A stretch of 41,878 nucleotides of DNA from Candidatus Sulfopaludibacter sp. SbA3 (GTDB taxonomy: Bacteria; Pseudomonadota; Alphaproteobacteria; Caulobacterales; Hyphomonadaceae), in the NCBI GenBank assembly GCA_945888325.1, contig CAMDAC010000026.1, positions 1-41,878 on the forward strand, in the 5' to 3' direction. The notes under the pieces are model-generated. The model did no database searches, had not been told where the DNA came from, and saw nothing but the letters and a program-made list of their open reading frames with translations. The position numbers and the translations under genes are program-made. Each line of letters starts with the position of its first letter. The first letter of the stretch is position 1. Shown here in pieces: positions 8,956 to 16,851 of this stretch.

Positions 8956-11616
8956 GTGGCGACCCGCCGTCAGCGTTCAGGCCCCTCCGCGCGAAAGCTG
9001 CGGCTGAACCTCCTCGGCGCCGCCTGCGCCTGTCTCTTCATGACGGCGGGATGCGCGACGGCCGCGCCCGCAGTGGAGGGGCAGGCGGCCCGGCCGGTAA
9101 CTGTCGAAGACGCTCTGTCGGCGGAATTCATCGGCCGGGCGGAATTTTCACCGAATGGCCGCTGGCTCGCCTACAATCTGGTCCCGCCCTACGCGTCACT
9201 TGCCGACTATTCCTACTGGATGCGTGCCTTCGGACTGAGCGGACACCAGCTCTGGCTGAAGGATCTGGAGCGCGGCGGTCCGCCCCGGCTGCAGCCTGGC
9301 CTCGACCCGGCGGCGACGAACTTCCTCTTCGGGATTTCGCCCGGCAGCACGCGCCTGGTCGTGATCGAGCATTGGAAAGGAAGATTGCGGCTCGCAGCTT
9401 GCCGGCTGGGCGAAGACAGCTGCGTCCGCTTTGATCCGATGCCGGACATTCGCGACCGGTACGCCGCCGGCCTGCAATGGAGCGAGCGGCTGGTCTGGAT
9501 TTCCCCCGATACGTTTGTCATGCCGATCCGGGATCCGGACCAGCCCGGTTCAGAAATGCGCAGCCGCGGCGCAACCGGGACCTACCTCCTGGAGGCATGG
9601 AGCCGGGCCTGGTCTGGTAGGGGCGTTACCGCGTCCGAAGCCATCAGCACGGCGCGCGATCGCTCGGGCGAGACGGCCACAGGCGCGCTGGCCGCCTTTG
9701 ACCTTTCTGCCGGCAAGATCCGGATCCTCGCCCCGGGCCGGCATACGGGTGTCACGGCGTCCCCGGACGGGAGGTTCCTGCTCGCAGCAGAAGTGTCGGA
9801 GCGCGCGCGTCCGCCTGAGACGGCGGCGCCTGTGGCGCGGGAGACCCATCCGATCTTTGACCGGCGGTACGCGCTCCGGCTGATCGACCCGGCGAGCGGG
9901 GAGGTCCGCTCGCTGGACGCCCCTTTCCACGTCGACCCCGGCTCCTTCACCTGGCGCGCGGACGCCGGCGCGTTTGCCGTCTACGGATGGGATCGCGGCG
10001 AGGCGCCCGAGGCCGGGCAGTTCTTCCTCTTCGACCTCCACGACTTGCGGCCCGTTCCAGCAACGACGGGGGCTTTCCGGTATACGGCCAGCATTTCCGA
10101 TCCGGCTTTCCGCTGGTGGCCGGGGCCTGCGCGGGCCGTCCTGCTCCGTGACGGGCTGGTCGTTCACGGCGAAGCCCTCCCGGACGCAGCGCCCGGATGG
10201 TTCCTGCTCCGGCCGGACGCCCCGTCGGCCAGGCTCTCCGAAGGCGCCGGGACCGCGCGCGCCGACCTGATCGCGGAAGAAGCCGACGCTGTATCTGTCC
10301 TGTCGGACGCCGCAGCCTATCGGCTGGCGCCGGGCGCGCCGCCGCAGCGCTTCGATTTTCCCGGCGCTGCGTCTGTCAGGTTTCCGGACTATCGTCCGGT
10401 CACGGAGCATGCGTGGTCCGGCGAGGCCTTCCCCATGCCGCGGCTCACGCCCCGCATCCTGCCAGAGGCGCCCCTGGTCATCCTGCAGGACAAAGCGGGC
10501 AATGATATCGCGGCCGGGGTGCCCGGTTCCGGACCGTCCGGGCCCGCGGCATGGAGGCTCGACCTTCCGGGGCCGGGCGGGCGGATGCTTGCGGCGTCGC
10601 GTGAAGCGGGCGCGGTGCTCGCGACCTTCAAGGAGGGGGCAGCAACGCGCCTTATGCTGTTCCAGGCGGGCGGCGGCGGCGAGGAACTGGCCCTAATCAA
10701 CACGCGTCTCAACCAGGTCGAGCCGCCCGGCACACTGGAAGTAAAGTATGACCTGCAAGGCCGGGACAGTGCAGCATCGCCCCGGCAAGTGACCACCTGC
10801 CTCCTGCTGCCTCCCGGCTTTGAGCCCTCGCGGCGATACCCGGTATTGATGGAACTCTATCCGACAGGGACGGGCGGAGACTGCAGGACGATGTCCGATA
10901 CACCCGGAGCTGGTCCGATGGCCGGCGACATCTGGGCCGCGCGGGGGTTCATCTATGTCCGCCCGGCCTTACCGCTCGATCTTGCCTGGACGCCCGAAGA
11001 TCCCCTCGGCAACCTGGGCCTGCTGGTCGACCAGACGATCAATGGCATCGCCGCGGCAGGCTTTGCAGACCCGGACAGGGTCGTTGTCTTCGGCGCCAGC
11101 CAGGGCGGGATCGCATCGCTGGTCGCCGCGGTCCAGTCGGACCGGCCCGCGGCTGTCATCTCCTTGAACGGCTGGGCGGACTATTTCAGTCACTATTTCG
11201 GCGCGCGCGGATTGATGCGCTATTTCCATCTCGACCAGAATGGCGGCGACAACCGGTGGCGCTACGAATGCCGGGGCAAAGGCGCCTCGCACGGCTGCCC
11301 GTTCGGATTTGGCGTGCCTGCCCTGACGGCGCCGGAGGCCTATGCGCGGGCAAGTCCCGTCGCGCAGGCGCGCCGCGTCACTGCGCCGGTCTTCCTCGTC
11401 CATTCGGATTTGGATTATTTCGACATCGGCCAGTATGACGAGATGTTCGGCGCGCTCTACCGTGCCGGCAAGGAAGCGCGCTATGTGCGCTACTGGGGAG
11501 AGGGGCACGGATTGTCATCGCCCGGAAATATCCGGGATCTCTGGATGAGGATCGACGCCTTCCTCGAAGAACATGTCGATCTCGCTCCCGCCGCATCCGT
11601 GGAACCACCTGCCTGA
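8956..11616 (+). CDS. Lasso-peptide isopeptidase, S9 prolyl-oligopeptidase fold (AtxE-like)
   Basis: Predicted hydrolase that opens the macrolactam ring of a lasso peptide. GTG at 8956 begins 4 bases after the receptor stop and gives an 886-residue protein with a membrane signal and lipobox (MTAGC), so it is likely anchored on the periplasmic side. The N-terminal half looks like the S9 beta-propeller. The C-terminal alpha/beta-hydrolase domain carries GASQGG with Ser715, HSDLDYF with Asp820 and GEGHG with His851, the expected catalytic triad. Long S9-type proteins beside lasso precursor/B/C genes are the astexin-type isopeptidases. A general S9 peptidase is the alternative, but the neighbours argue for the isopeptidase. 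Its end is only 3 bases from the convergent cyclase gene. Confidence 0.87.
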   Translation: MATRRQRSGPSARKLRLNLLGAACACLFMTAGCATAAPAVEGQAARPVTVEDALSAEFIGRAEFSPNGRWLAYNLVPPYASLADYSYWMRAFGLSGHQLWLKDLERGGPPRLQPGLDPAATNFLFGISPGSTRLVVIEHWKGRLRLAACRLGEDSCVRFDPMPDIRDRYAAGLQWSERLVWISPDTFVMPIRDPDQPGSEMRSRGATGTYLLEAWSRAWSGRGVTASEAISTARDRSGETATGALAAFDLSAGKIRILAPGRHTGVTASPDGRFLLAAEVSERARPPETAAPVARETHPIFDRRYALRLIDPASGEVRSLDAPFHVDPGSFTWRADAGAFAVYGWDRGEAPEAGQFFLFDLHDLRPVPATTGAFRYTASISDPAFRWWPGPARAVLLRDGLVVHGEALPDAAPGWFLLRPDAPSARLSEGAGTARADLIAEEADAVSVLSDAAAYRLAPGAPPQRFDFPGAASVRFPDYRPVTEHAWSGEAFPMPRLTPRILPEAPLVILQDKAGNDIAAGVPGSGPSGPAAWRLDLPGPGGRMLAASREAGAVLATFKEGAATRLMLFQAGGGGEELALINTRLNQVEPPGTLEVKYDLQGRDSAASPRQVTTCLLLPPGFEPSRRYPVLMELYPTGTGGDCRTMSDTPGAGPMAGDIWAARGFIYVRPALPLDLAWTPEDPLGNLGLLVDQTINGIAAAGFADPDRVVVFGASQGGIASLVAAVQSDRPAAVISLNGWADYFSHYFGARGLMRYFHLDQNGGDNRWRYECRGKGASHGCPFGFGVPALTAPEAYARASPVAQARRVTAPVFLVHSDLDYFDIGQYDEMFGALYRAGKEARYVRYWGEGHGLSSPGNIRDLWMRIDAFLEEHVDLAPAASVEPPA

Positions 11617-11619
11617 AGG

Positions 11620-13434
11620 CTACCGCGGCGCCTGGCGGCCGCCGAGTTCGGTCTTCCAGCGCCGGAGCCAGCATTCGATGACATAGTATACGAGGATCAT
11701 CCGGCCGAATGTCTGTGTACGATAATTCTGCGGTGTAAGGCAGGCAGCGATATCTCCCGGATCCACATACCCGTCTGCCACCAGTTCGCCGCCCCGGAGC
11801 GTCTCCGAGAGGAGGGCCTGATTGGCGCCGAGTTGTTCGATGAAGAAACGGGAGGCATCTCCCTTGGACCGCCTCAGGCGAACCATGTCGGGTATCAGGC
11901 CCGTCACGGCAAGGCGCACAAGGCCCCGCGGCACGCCGCCGGTACAAAGCACATCTGCGGGTATCTTCAGGCAGAGCTCGATCAGCGGCTGCGAGATCAG
12001 CGGATGGGTCAACGGCGCGGCACCTTCCGGCGCGAGGGCGTTGCGGATCTGGACCATATGGACCAGTCCTGCGACCTGCCGGAACTTTTCCGGCGGCGTG
12101 CCTTCCGGCCGTCTTGCCCAGACCGGGAGAAGATCGGCCGGATCGAGACCGGCATGCGCGCGCCGATTGATGCGGGTCTGCCGGTTGGCCATTCCCGCAT
12201 GGACGTTCCGCCGGTTCTCTTCGCCGAGCAGGAGGGCTGGCCATGTATCCCGCGCCACGCGCCAGACCGATTGTTCAGACAGGCGAGCCGCGTTCATCAG
12301 TTCGCCCAGAGTATGGCGGCCGAGGCCGCACCGGCGCACATGATCTGCAAACATCAGCGGCGAGCGGGTTTCAAGGAAGAGATGATCACCGCCCTGGCCG
12401 GTGAATGTTGCGCGCCCTTCCTCTGCGGCCATGCTCGCCGGAAGGGCCTGCCCCAGAAACTCGCGGTAAGGTCGGACCGTTGGGGGATGCTGGTCAGGGG
12501 CGGGAAGGGGCTGGGCCGGGTCGACCCTGATTTCGGCGAGGTCAAGGCCAAGGAAACCGGCGAGCGCGCGGGCATAGGTGGTTTCTGCAGGGTCACCGCC
12601 TTGAAGGACGAAATGTACGCCCTGAACATCGAAGCGGTTGGCAGGCTCCGACAGCATCGCTGCGACGATCGCCGAATCGAGGCCTCCGGAAACATTGATG
12701 GCTAGTTTCGGTGCGCTCATCCCATGGCTCTGGACGACAAGGCGTATCGTCTGCCGGAGCTCGTCGGCTGCCTCTGCCGCCGGCCGCGTGTCGGGGCGGC
12801 GTCCAAGTTCCCGGGGATCCCAGGCGAGAGCTTCTTCGGACCCGCACTCTGAAACCGCGAGGCAGAACCCGCTCTGGAGTTCGCGTACCTCGTTCAGGCC
12901 GGTCGCGCCGTTCTGGATCTTGTCATAGGCAAGGAGCTGCGAGACGAACGCCCGGTTGATCGTGAGACCTCTCCGGAACGCGGCGGGGCAGCGTTCCAGA
13001 TGGGAGAAGACGCACGTGACTGGGCCGCGCCTTGTATAGAAGCAGGGAATCGAGGACGCCGGATCGGCAATAACGGTCAGTCCTGCATTGTGTTTGACGA
13101 ATGCGACATAGCTGCCCCAGTACCCTGTCAGCAGGCTTTGGCCGCCGGATGCGCGAATGGCGGCGGCGGCGCCGGGGGAGAGTTCGCTGAGGCAGGCGGC
13201 GGGCGAAAGTGTGCTTGAACGGGCGAAGAGTTTTCCGAACACAGCGCCGCTGTCGCCGAGGCTAAGAAGCCTGGGGCCCGCCAGCAGCGCGGAGAGATCG
13301 GCGACATAGAGCCCGGCTTTTTCGGACCGGAACGCCCTCGATGGCCGGAGGCCGGCCTCGTCGATGAGCCTGCGCGCTTCCTGCCGGGATTCGGGCTCGT
13401 GCTGGCTCCAGATCAGGGCGAGGAAGGCGGACAT
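11620..13434 (-). CDS. Lasso-peptide macrolactam synthetase (C protein, asparagine-synthetase-like)
   Basis: ATP-dependent enzyme of 604 residues that joins the N-terminal amine of the core peptide to an acidic side chain. It has an N-terminal glutamine-amidotransferase-like domain beginning MSAFLALIW, without the Cys at position 2 that real glutaminases need, and a synthetase domain with the pyrophosphatase loop SGGLDS at residues 249-254. Loss of the nucleophile Cys together with the intact loop is typical of lasso C proteins. It follows the B gene after a 12-base gap and is the last gene of the minus-strand biosynthetic operon. A plain asparagine synthetase is unlikely given the precursor and B protein next to it. 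Confidence 0.9.
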   Translation of the reverse strand: MSAFLALIWSQHEPESRQEARRLIDEAGLRPSRAFRSEKAGLYVADLSALLAGPRLLSLGDSGAVFGKLFARSSTLSPAACLSELSPGAAAAIRASGGQSLLTGYWGSYVAFVKHNAGLTVIADPASSIPCFYTRRGPVTCVFSHLERCPAAFRRGLTINRAFVSQLLAYDKIQNGATGLNEVRELQSGFCLAVSECGSEEALAWDPRELGRRPDTRPAAEAADELRQTIRLVVQSHGMSAPKLAINVSGGLDSAIVAAMLSEPANRFDVQGVHFVLQGGDPAETTYARALAGFLGLDLAEIRVDPAQPLPAPDQHPPTVRPYREFLGQALPASMAAEEGRATFTGQGGDHLFLETRSPLMFADHVRRCGLGRHTLGELMNAARLSEQSVWRVARDTWPALLLGEENRRNVHAGMANRQTRINRRAHAGLDPADLLPVWARRPEGTPPEKFRQVAGLVHMVQIRNALAPEGAAPLTHPLISQPLIELCLKIPADVLCTGGVPRGLVRLAVTGLIPDMVRLRRSKGDASRFFIEQLGANQALLSETLRGGELVADGYVDPGDIAACLTPQNYRTQTFGRMILVYYVIECWLRRWKTELGGRQAPR

Positions 13435-13446
13435 CGTGATGCTCGC

Positions 13447-14208
13447 TCAGACCGTCAGGATCGGTTGGTATCCGGCCGTCACATCGAGGTCCTCGTTCAG
13501 CAGGTAGCCATCACAGGAAACCCAGCAATGGGCACGAAAGGGAGAAACGCGCACGCCAAAAGTCCAGTCGGGATCGATGCCGTACTGGCAGAGCAAGCGG
13601 ACGAGCAACAGGCTCCGGAAAAAACAGGCATCGTGCGCGGAGAAGAACCAGGGTGTCAGTGTACGGAAGGACCGGGTGAGAGAAGGGGCATCTTTATTCC
13701 GGACGCCTCTTCTTGCGCGCGCCGCCGCCTTCCATCGCCGGACCGAAGCCAGGATGCGGGGCAGGTTTCGCCGCTTCGGATCCCGCAGGTGGCAAAGTGT
13801 CAGGAACATGAACGCGAACAGGGCTGCGTCCCGAAGCCGGACCGGCGCGCCGCGCTCAGCCGGTAGCTGCGCAAGATTGCGTGTTTCAATAGCCGGCGCG
13901 ATGACGTTCCCGGGATGAAGCTGGCGCGCAAGGAGGCCGCGCTCGCAAAGGCGGTTTTCAAGGGCGGCGGCCTGCGCGCACAGGGCCGGGGGCGCGCCGC
14001 CTTGTGCGATCTGCGAGAACCACAGCGCCTGGCGCCCGGCGAGGACGAAATACCTGTCCTGCAGCGTATGCAGGAAGACCCAGGCTTCGCCGACGCGGCA
14101 GGCATGAACGCCGGATGCCAGAGATGTGCGGGTCATCATCAGCCTAAGGTACTCTTGCGCGGGATCGGCGATGGGCCGGCGCTGGGGGGAAAATAGAAAG
14201 GGGAGCAT
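13447..14208 (-). CDS. Lasso-peptide maturation protease with fused recognition domain (RRE plus transglutaminase-like B protein)
   Basis: Cysteine protease of 253 residues that removes the leader peptide. The start at 14208 is chosen because AAAGGGGAG sits just before it and it lies 25 bases after the precursor stop. Residues about 28-95 (HACRVGEAWVFLHTLQDRYF and on) look like a PqqD-type leader-recognition domain. The C-terminal part is transglutaminase-like with Cys195 in HDACFFRSLLL, His227 in PFRAHCWV and acidic residues at 239-241. Fusion of both parts in one chain is the usual state in proteobacteria, while many actinobacteria and firmicutes split them (B1, B2). It works together with the cyclase encoded next. 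Confidence 0.9.
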   Translation of the reverse strand: MLPFLFSPQRRPIADPAQEYLRLMMTRTSLASGVHACRVGEAWVFLHTLQDRYFVLAGRQALWFSQIAQGGAPPALCAQAAALENRLCERGLLARQLHPGNVIAPAIETRNLAQLPAERGAPVRLRDAALFAFMFLTLCHLRDPKRRNLPRILASVRRWKAAARARRGVRNKDAPSLTRSFRTLTPWFFSAHDACFFRSLLLVRLLCQYGIDPDWTFGVRVSPFRAHCWVSCDGYLLNEDLDVTAGYQPILTV

Positions 14209-14233
14209 CAGCTCCCCTTTCCGTTTCGATCGG

Positions 14234-14368
14234 TCAGATCCGCGAGTTGGGACCAGACGCAAACTCGACGTCCTGCTGCAGGCCGCCGCGTGTTTCTTCG
14301 GACACGGATCCGAGTTCGATCGGTTCGAATTCGTCCGTCTCCGGCGTATTGAGGATGTGGTCTTTCAT
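14234..14368 (-). CDS. Lasso-peptide precursor (A protein)
   Basis: Encodes a 44-residue peptide starting MKDHILNTPETDEFEPIELG at 14368, with an AAGGA ribosome site 8 bases before. An upstream frame extension to 14416 is probably not used. Features expected of a lasso precursor are visible: an acidic leader with FEPIELGSVSEETR, a Thr at position -2 of the cleavage site (Thr26), and a Gly as core residue 1. Predicted core is GGLQQDVEFASGPNSRI (residues 28-44). Glu8 of the core would close an eight-residue ring with Gly1; Asp6 is too close. The nine-residue tail is FASGPNSRI. B and C genes follow directly. Exact cleavage and ring size are predictions. Confidence 0.88.
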   Translation of the reverse strand: MKDHILNTPETDEFEPIELGSVSEETRGGLQQDVEFASGPNSRI

Positions 14369-14369
14369 A

Positions 14370-14498
14370 GTGCTTTTCCTTTTGGGTTTGAGGGGGTGTC
14401 GCTGGCCTGGCGACACGCCGACAATGCCTGCAACTTAAGATAGAGTCTATGCTCCAAATTGTTAAATATCTGATATATTTCAAGGTCGTGACAAAAGG
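14370..14498 (-). promoter_or_regulatory. AT-rich upstream region of the lasso precursor operon
   Basis: On the minus strand this region contains TTGAAATATATCAGATATTT (14481 down to about 14462), with an ATATC-A-GATAT dyad, and then about 90 bases of leader before the precursor start. It is much richer in A and T than its surroundings and is the natural place for the precursor promoter. I could not fix a confident -35/-10 pair. Confidence 0.45.
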
Positions 14499-14526
14499 TG
14501 CCTGTCGCTGCCCCGCGGGGCAGGCA
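14499..14526 (-). terminator. Hairpin between the nucleotidyltransferase gene and the precursor
   Basis: TGCCTG (14499-14504) pairs with CAGGCA (14521-14526) and encloses the palindrome GCCCCGCGGGGC. On the minus strand the stem is followed within three bases by TTTT. It may terminate or attenuate transcription coming from the nucleotidyltransferase gene, separating it from the precursor operon. The T-run is short, so this is a moderate call. Confidence 0.5.
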
Positions 14527-14565
14527 TCTGGGTGCAGCTGCGTCGCCGGCGATCTGCCAGGCGCG

Positions 14566-15906
14566 TCAGGAAGGCTCGCGGCGCCGAGAGGCAGGCACCG
14601 GGAGCGCAACAGGTGACTGGCGGATAAGGGCGCCCGCCTTGTCGGTGTCCCCGTCGATCAGAGCGGCGCGCGCCCGCAGGGCGGCGTAATAGCCGCGTGC
14701 GTGCGCATCGGTCCGGTAGAGGGCGGGTGAGCTGACAGCTGACGCAAATTCCCTGTCGGGAACTTTCCAGCCATGCCCGTAGGTTTCTGCAAGGTAGCGC
14801 TCCGGCATGCCGGGCACAGGCCATCGCCGCCCGCCGAGGACAGCATGGTCAACAGCAAAGCCCGTGAAGCGCCACTGGATGTCGCCTTCGGTGTCGCTGA
14901 AGCCGCAGGTCAGGTGCTGGCCTGCGGTGTCGTGGAGAAAAATGTCCACGCCCACACCGCGATGTTGCAGGCCGAAATACCGGTCGCCCGGGCGGGTGAT
15001 CCGCGGCAGGAGGATGCTGTCATGCGTGCGCAGGATCGCGGCGATATCGGGGCCGCCGTCCGGATTGCGGATCACGCCGATGTCGATATCGCGGTCATGG
15101 GCAAGCGGGCCATGGCTGCGACGGAACCCGAGGAGGGTGCCGGCCGCAAGGAAAGCCGTGACGCCGGCCTCGGCAAGGACCTCCAGGATCTCGACGAGAA
15201 CGCTCACCGCCTTTTCCGGAAGGAAAGCCGGTCGCGGATTTGGGACTGCGGGATCGGCGCATGTGTTAGCCAGGAGCCGGCTGGCTTCGATGAAGGCCGC
15301 CTCGAAGCAGCCCTGATGATACCAGGCGCGGGCAAGCAGGCGGTCGGGCATCGGCGCTCCGCTGACCGGGCCGCGACAGGACATGAGAAGTGCGCCGGCC
15401 TCCTGCGGCCGGCGCGCTGCCAGCAGCGCCTCTGCCGCTGCGCGGCGATCTTCAACGGCGCCGCTGAGCCCGCAGTGTCCTTTCAGCATGTCCGCTGCGG
15501 CATGGAGGGCCTGCTGGCGATCTGCCTCGTGCGGGGTGATGTCGGCGATCGAAGCCCAGGCCCTTGACGCCAGCGGACCAGGCTTCGTGAGGTGACGGAA
15601 CACGCAAAGGGCGGCCTGGCGCTCGCCGAGTGCAACAAGCGCCAGGCCCCGTCCATAGGCAGCGCCGTCATGGGCCGGTTCCTGGTCCAGCAGCATCTCG
15701 AACTCACCTAGCGCTGCGGCCGGGTTTCCGGACTTCAGCTGCGCGGCGGCAAGGGCGTAGCGGGCCGTGTCGTTGCGGGGTGACAGCGCCAGGATTTCGA
15801 GCAGCGGCGCCAGCGCAGCGCGCGCCTCGCCCGCCCTGATGCTTCGGATGGCGGCGCTGAGCTGCCCATCTGTTTCAGGCTTGGTGCTCCGCTCATCCTG
15901 CAGCAT
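14566..15906 (-). CDS. TPR protein with LicD-like nucleotidyltransferase domain, possible lasso tailoring enzyme
   Basis: 446-residue protein with AGGAGG seven bases before its ATG. Residues about 15-210 form tetratricopeptide-like helices (ARYALAAAQLKSGNPAAAL, AAYGRGLALVALGERQAAL). The second half, about 230-430, has FLAAGTLLGFRR at 253-263 and DRDIDIGV at 271-278, the signature of LicD-type nucleotidyltransferase-fold proteins with metal-binding acidic residues. LicD relatives transfer phosphorylated groups such as phosphocholine to sugars. Position immediately upstream of the precursor, same strand, suggests action on the lasso peptide or on a surface sugar. A hairpin separates the two genes, so co-transcription is not certain. 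Function is inferred only from fold and place. Confidence 0.75.
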   Translation of the reverse strand: MLQDERSTKPETDGQLSAAIRSIRAGEARAALAPLLEILALSPRNDTARYALAAAQLKSGNPAAALGEFEMLLDQEPAHDGAAYGRGLALVALGERQAALCVFRHLTKPGPLASRAWASIADITPHEADRQQALHAAADMLKGHCGLSGAVEDRRAAAEALLAARRPQEAGALLMSCRGPVSGAPMPDRLLARAWYHQGCFEAAFIEASRLLANTCADPAVPNPRPAFLPEKAVSVLVEILEVLAEAGVTAFLAAGTLLGFRRSHGPLAHDRDIDIGVIRNPDGGPDIAAILRTHDSILLPRITRPGDRYFGLQHRGVGVDIFLHDTAGQHLTCGFSDTEGDIQWRFTGFAVDHAVLGGRRWPVPGMPERYLAETYGHGWKVPDREFASAVSSPALYRTDAHARGYYAALRARAALIDGDTDKAGALIRQSPVALPVPASRRREPS

Positions 15907-15957
15907 GTCCTGACCTCCTGGAGCCGAATAGCAGCTCTCCGAATGCTAACATTAATA

Positions 15958-15969
15958 GATTATATAATC
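15958..15969. promoter_or_regulatory. AT-rich palindrome upstream of the nucleotidyltransferase gene
   Basis: GATTATATAATC is a perfect 12-base palindrome about 52 bases before the ATG at 15906, inside an AT-rich island. It may overlap the promoter. Random AT-rich sequence can produce such palindromes, so the call is weak. Confidence 0.3.
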
Positions 15970-16266
15970 AATCTTAAAGGGAAGAGATCACCGGGTTGAA
16001 ACGGTCAGGGCGCGCTGAAGTTGCTGTCCTGTAGCGCAAGGCCGCAGGCGACGGCTCCAAGGTTTCCAATCAGCTTTGTACGGATGATCAGAGCGTCCCG
16101 GACCGGCAATGAGTCCGGGCGGACCGGTATCGTCCAGGTTCAGTTGTTCAAGGCGGCGCCCATCGCATTTTGTCTCTCAAGGACGTGCACGGCGCAATTT
16201 GCAGCCTTGCCGGCCGCCACTGCCGGGATAGCGCGCGCGTCTGCTGGACGGGTTACCATTTGCGGC

Positions 16267-16281
16267 CTACAATCGTTGTAG
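16267..16281. promoter_or_regulatory. Dyad operator candidate for the XRE regulator
   Basis: CTACAA-TCG-TTGTAG is a perfect 15-base dyad 37 bases before the ATG at 16319. Its size and place fit autoregulation by the dimeric helix-turn-helix protein encoded just downstream. A second, adjacent half (GTTGTA) overlaps its right edge. Confidence 0.5.
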
Positions 16282-16318
16282 TTGTATGTCGGTAAGCGTT
16301 GCGGCGGGAGAAGGACAT

Positions 16319-16717
16319 ATGAAAAAGGCTGGGACAGGGGGTGAAAATCCGAGGTCGCCCAAGGACGTGGACAGGCTTGTCGGTGAGAATATCCGCCGCC
16401 TGCGGACCCAGCGCAACCTCACACTCGCGCAGACCTCCGGGGAACTCGGCATAAGCCACCAGCAGCTTCAGAAATATGAGACCGGGGCGAACCGGCTGAG
16501 CGCGGGGACCCTATGCGCCGTCGCCGCGGTCCTCGGCGTATCGATCGAGTTGCTTTTCCGCGACGAGGGCGCCGTGCCGGGCAAGGCAGCGAGCCGGCAA
16601 GCCAGGGCAATGGATCAGCTTCGTACCGAAGGCAGCTACTGGCTCGGCCGGGCCCGTTCGGAACAGAAACTGCGCCAGATGGTCCAGGTCCTGAAGGCCC
16701 TTTCTTCCGAGAACTGA
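16319..16717 (+). CDS. XRE-family helix-turn-helix transcriptional regulator
   Basis: DNA-binding protein of 132 residues when started at the ATG at 16319, which has a strong GGGAGAAGG ribosome site; the upstream ATG at 16286 lacks one and overlaps the dyad region. The helix-turn-helix spans about residues 17-72 (VGENIRRLRTQRNLTLAQ, then HQQLQKYETGANRLSAG), the pattern of Cro/C1-type repressors in alphaproteobacteria. The C-terminal third is helical and probably dimerises. It sits between the lasso locus and luxR and reads towards luxR, with 134 bases between them. Likely targets are its own dyad and perhaps the lasso or luxR promoters, which is inference. Confidence 0.85.
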   Translation: MKKAGTGGENPRSPKDVDRLVGENIRRLRTQRNLTLAQTSGELGISHQQLQKYETGANRLSAGTLCAVAAVLGVSIELLFRDEGAVPGKAASRQARAMDQLRTEGSYWLGRARSEQKLRQMVQVLKALSSEN

Positions 16718-16807
16718 TCATTCCGGCAGAAGCTTCCAGGATCAGCCTGCGGGGCAAAAGCCCTGACCGACAGGCGAGGCACTCGGCAAAGTAGATTCTT
16801 GCCAAGA

Positions 16808-16828
16808 TAGAATACGTGTTCTAGTATT
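16808..16828. promoter_or_regulatory. Overlapping dyads just before luxR
   Basis: Two nested inverted repeats occur: TAGAA-N6-TTCTA (16808-16823) and AATAC-N8-GTATT (16811-16828). They lie 24 bases before the luxR ATG, ahead of its ribosome site GGAGAGGG. A repressor or LuxR itself could bind here. No consensus is recognised. Confidence 0.35.
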
Positions 16829-16851
16829 GTGCGCATGAGAGGAGAGGGCTC

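Larger units (their letters stand above)
15907..16318. other. Divergent control region between nucleotidyltransferase and XRE regulator
   Basis: No convincing gene in about 410 bases. It contains the palindrome GATTATATAATC at 15958-15969 near the nucleotidyltransferase start, clustered GTCC/GGAC half-sites (GTCCCGGAC at 16095-16103, GTCCGGGCGGAC at 16113-16124), and the CTACAA-TCG-TTGTAG dyad at 16267-16281 near the XRE start. Promoters for both directions should lie here. Confidence 0.5.

Noticed and set aside
14369..14416. Longer lasso precursor starting at 14416
   Set aside because: The first 16 residues (rich in Pro, Lys and Arg) do not look like a leader, and the ribosome site AAGGA sits before the ATG at 14368.
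16095..16124. GTCC/GGAC half-site cluster as extra LuxR boxes
   Set aside because: Spacing between halves (1 and 4 bases) differs from the dyad before luxI (8 bases between GTCC and GGAC), so a shared regulator is not supported.
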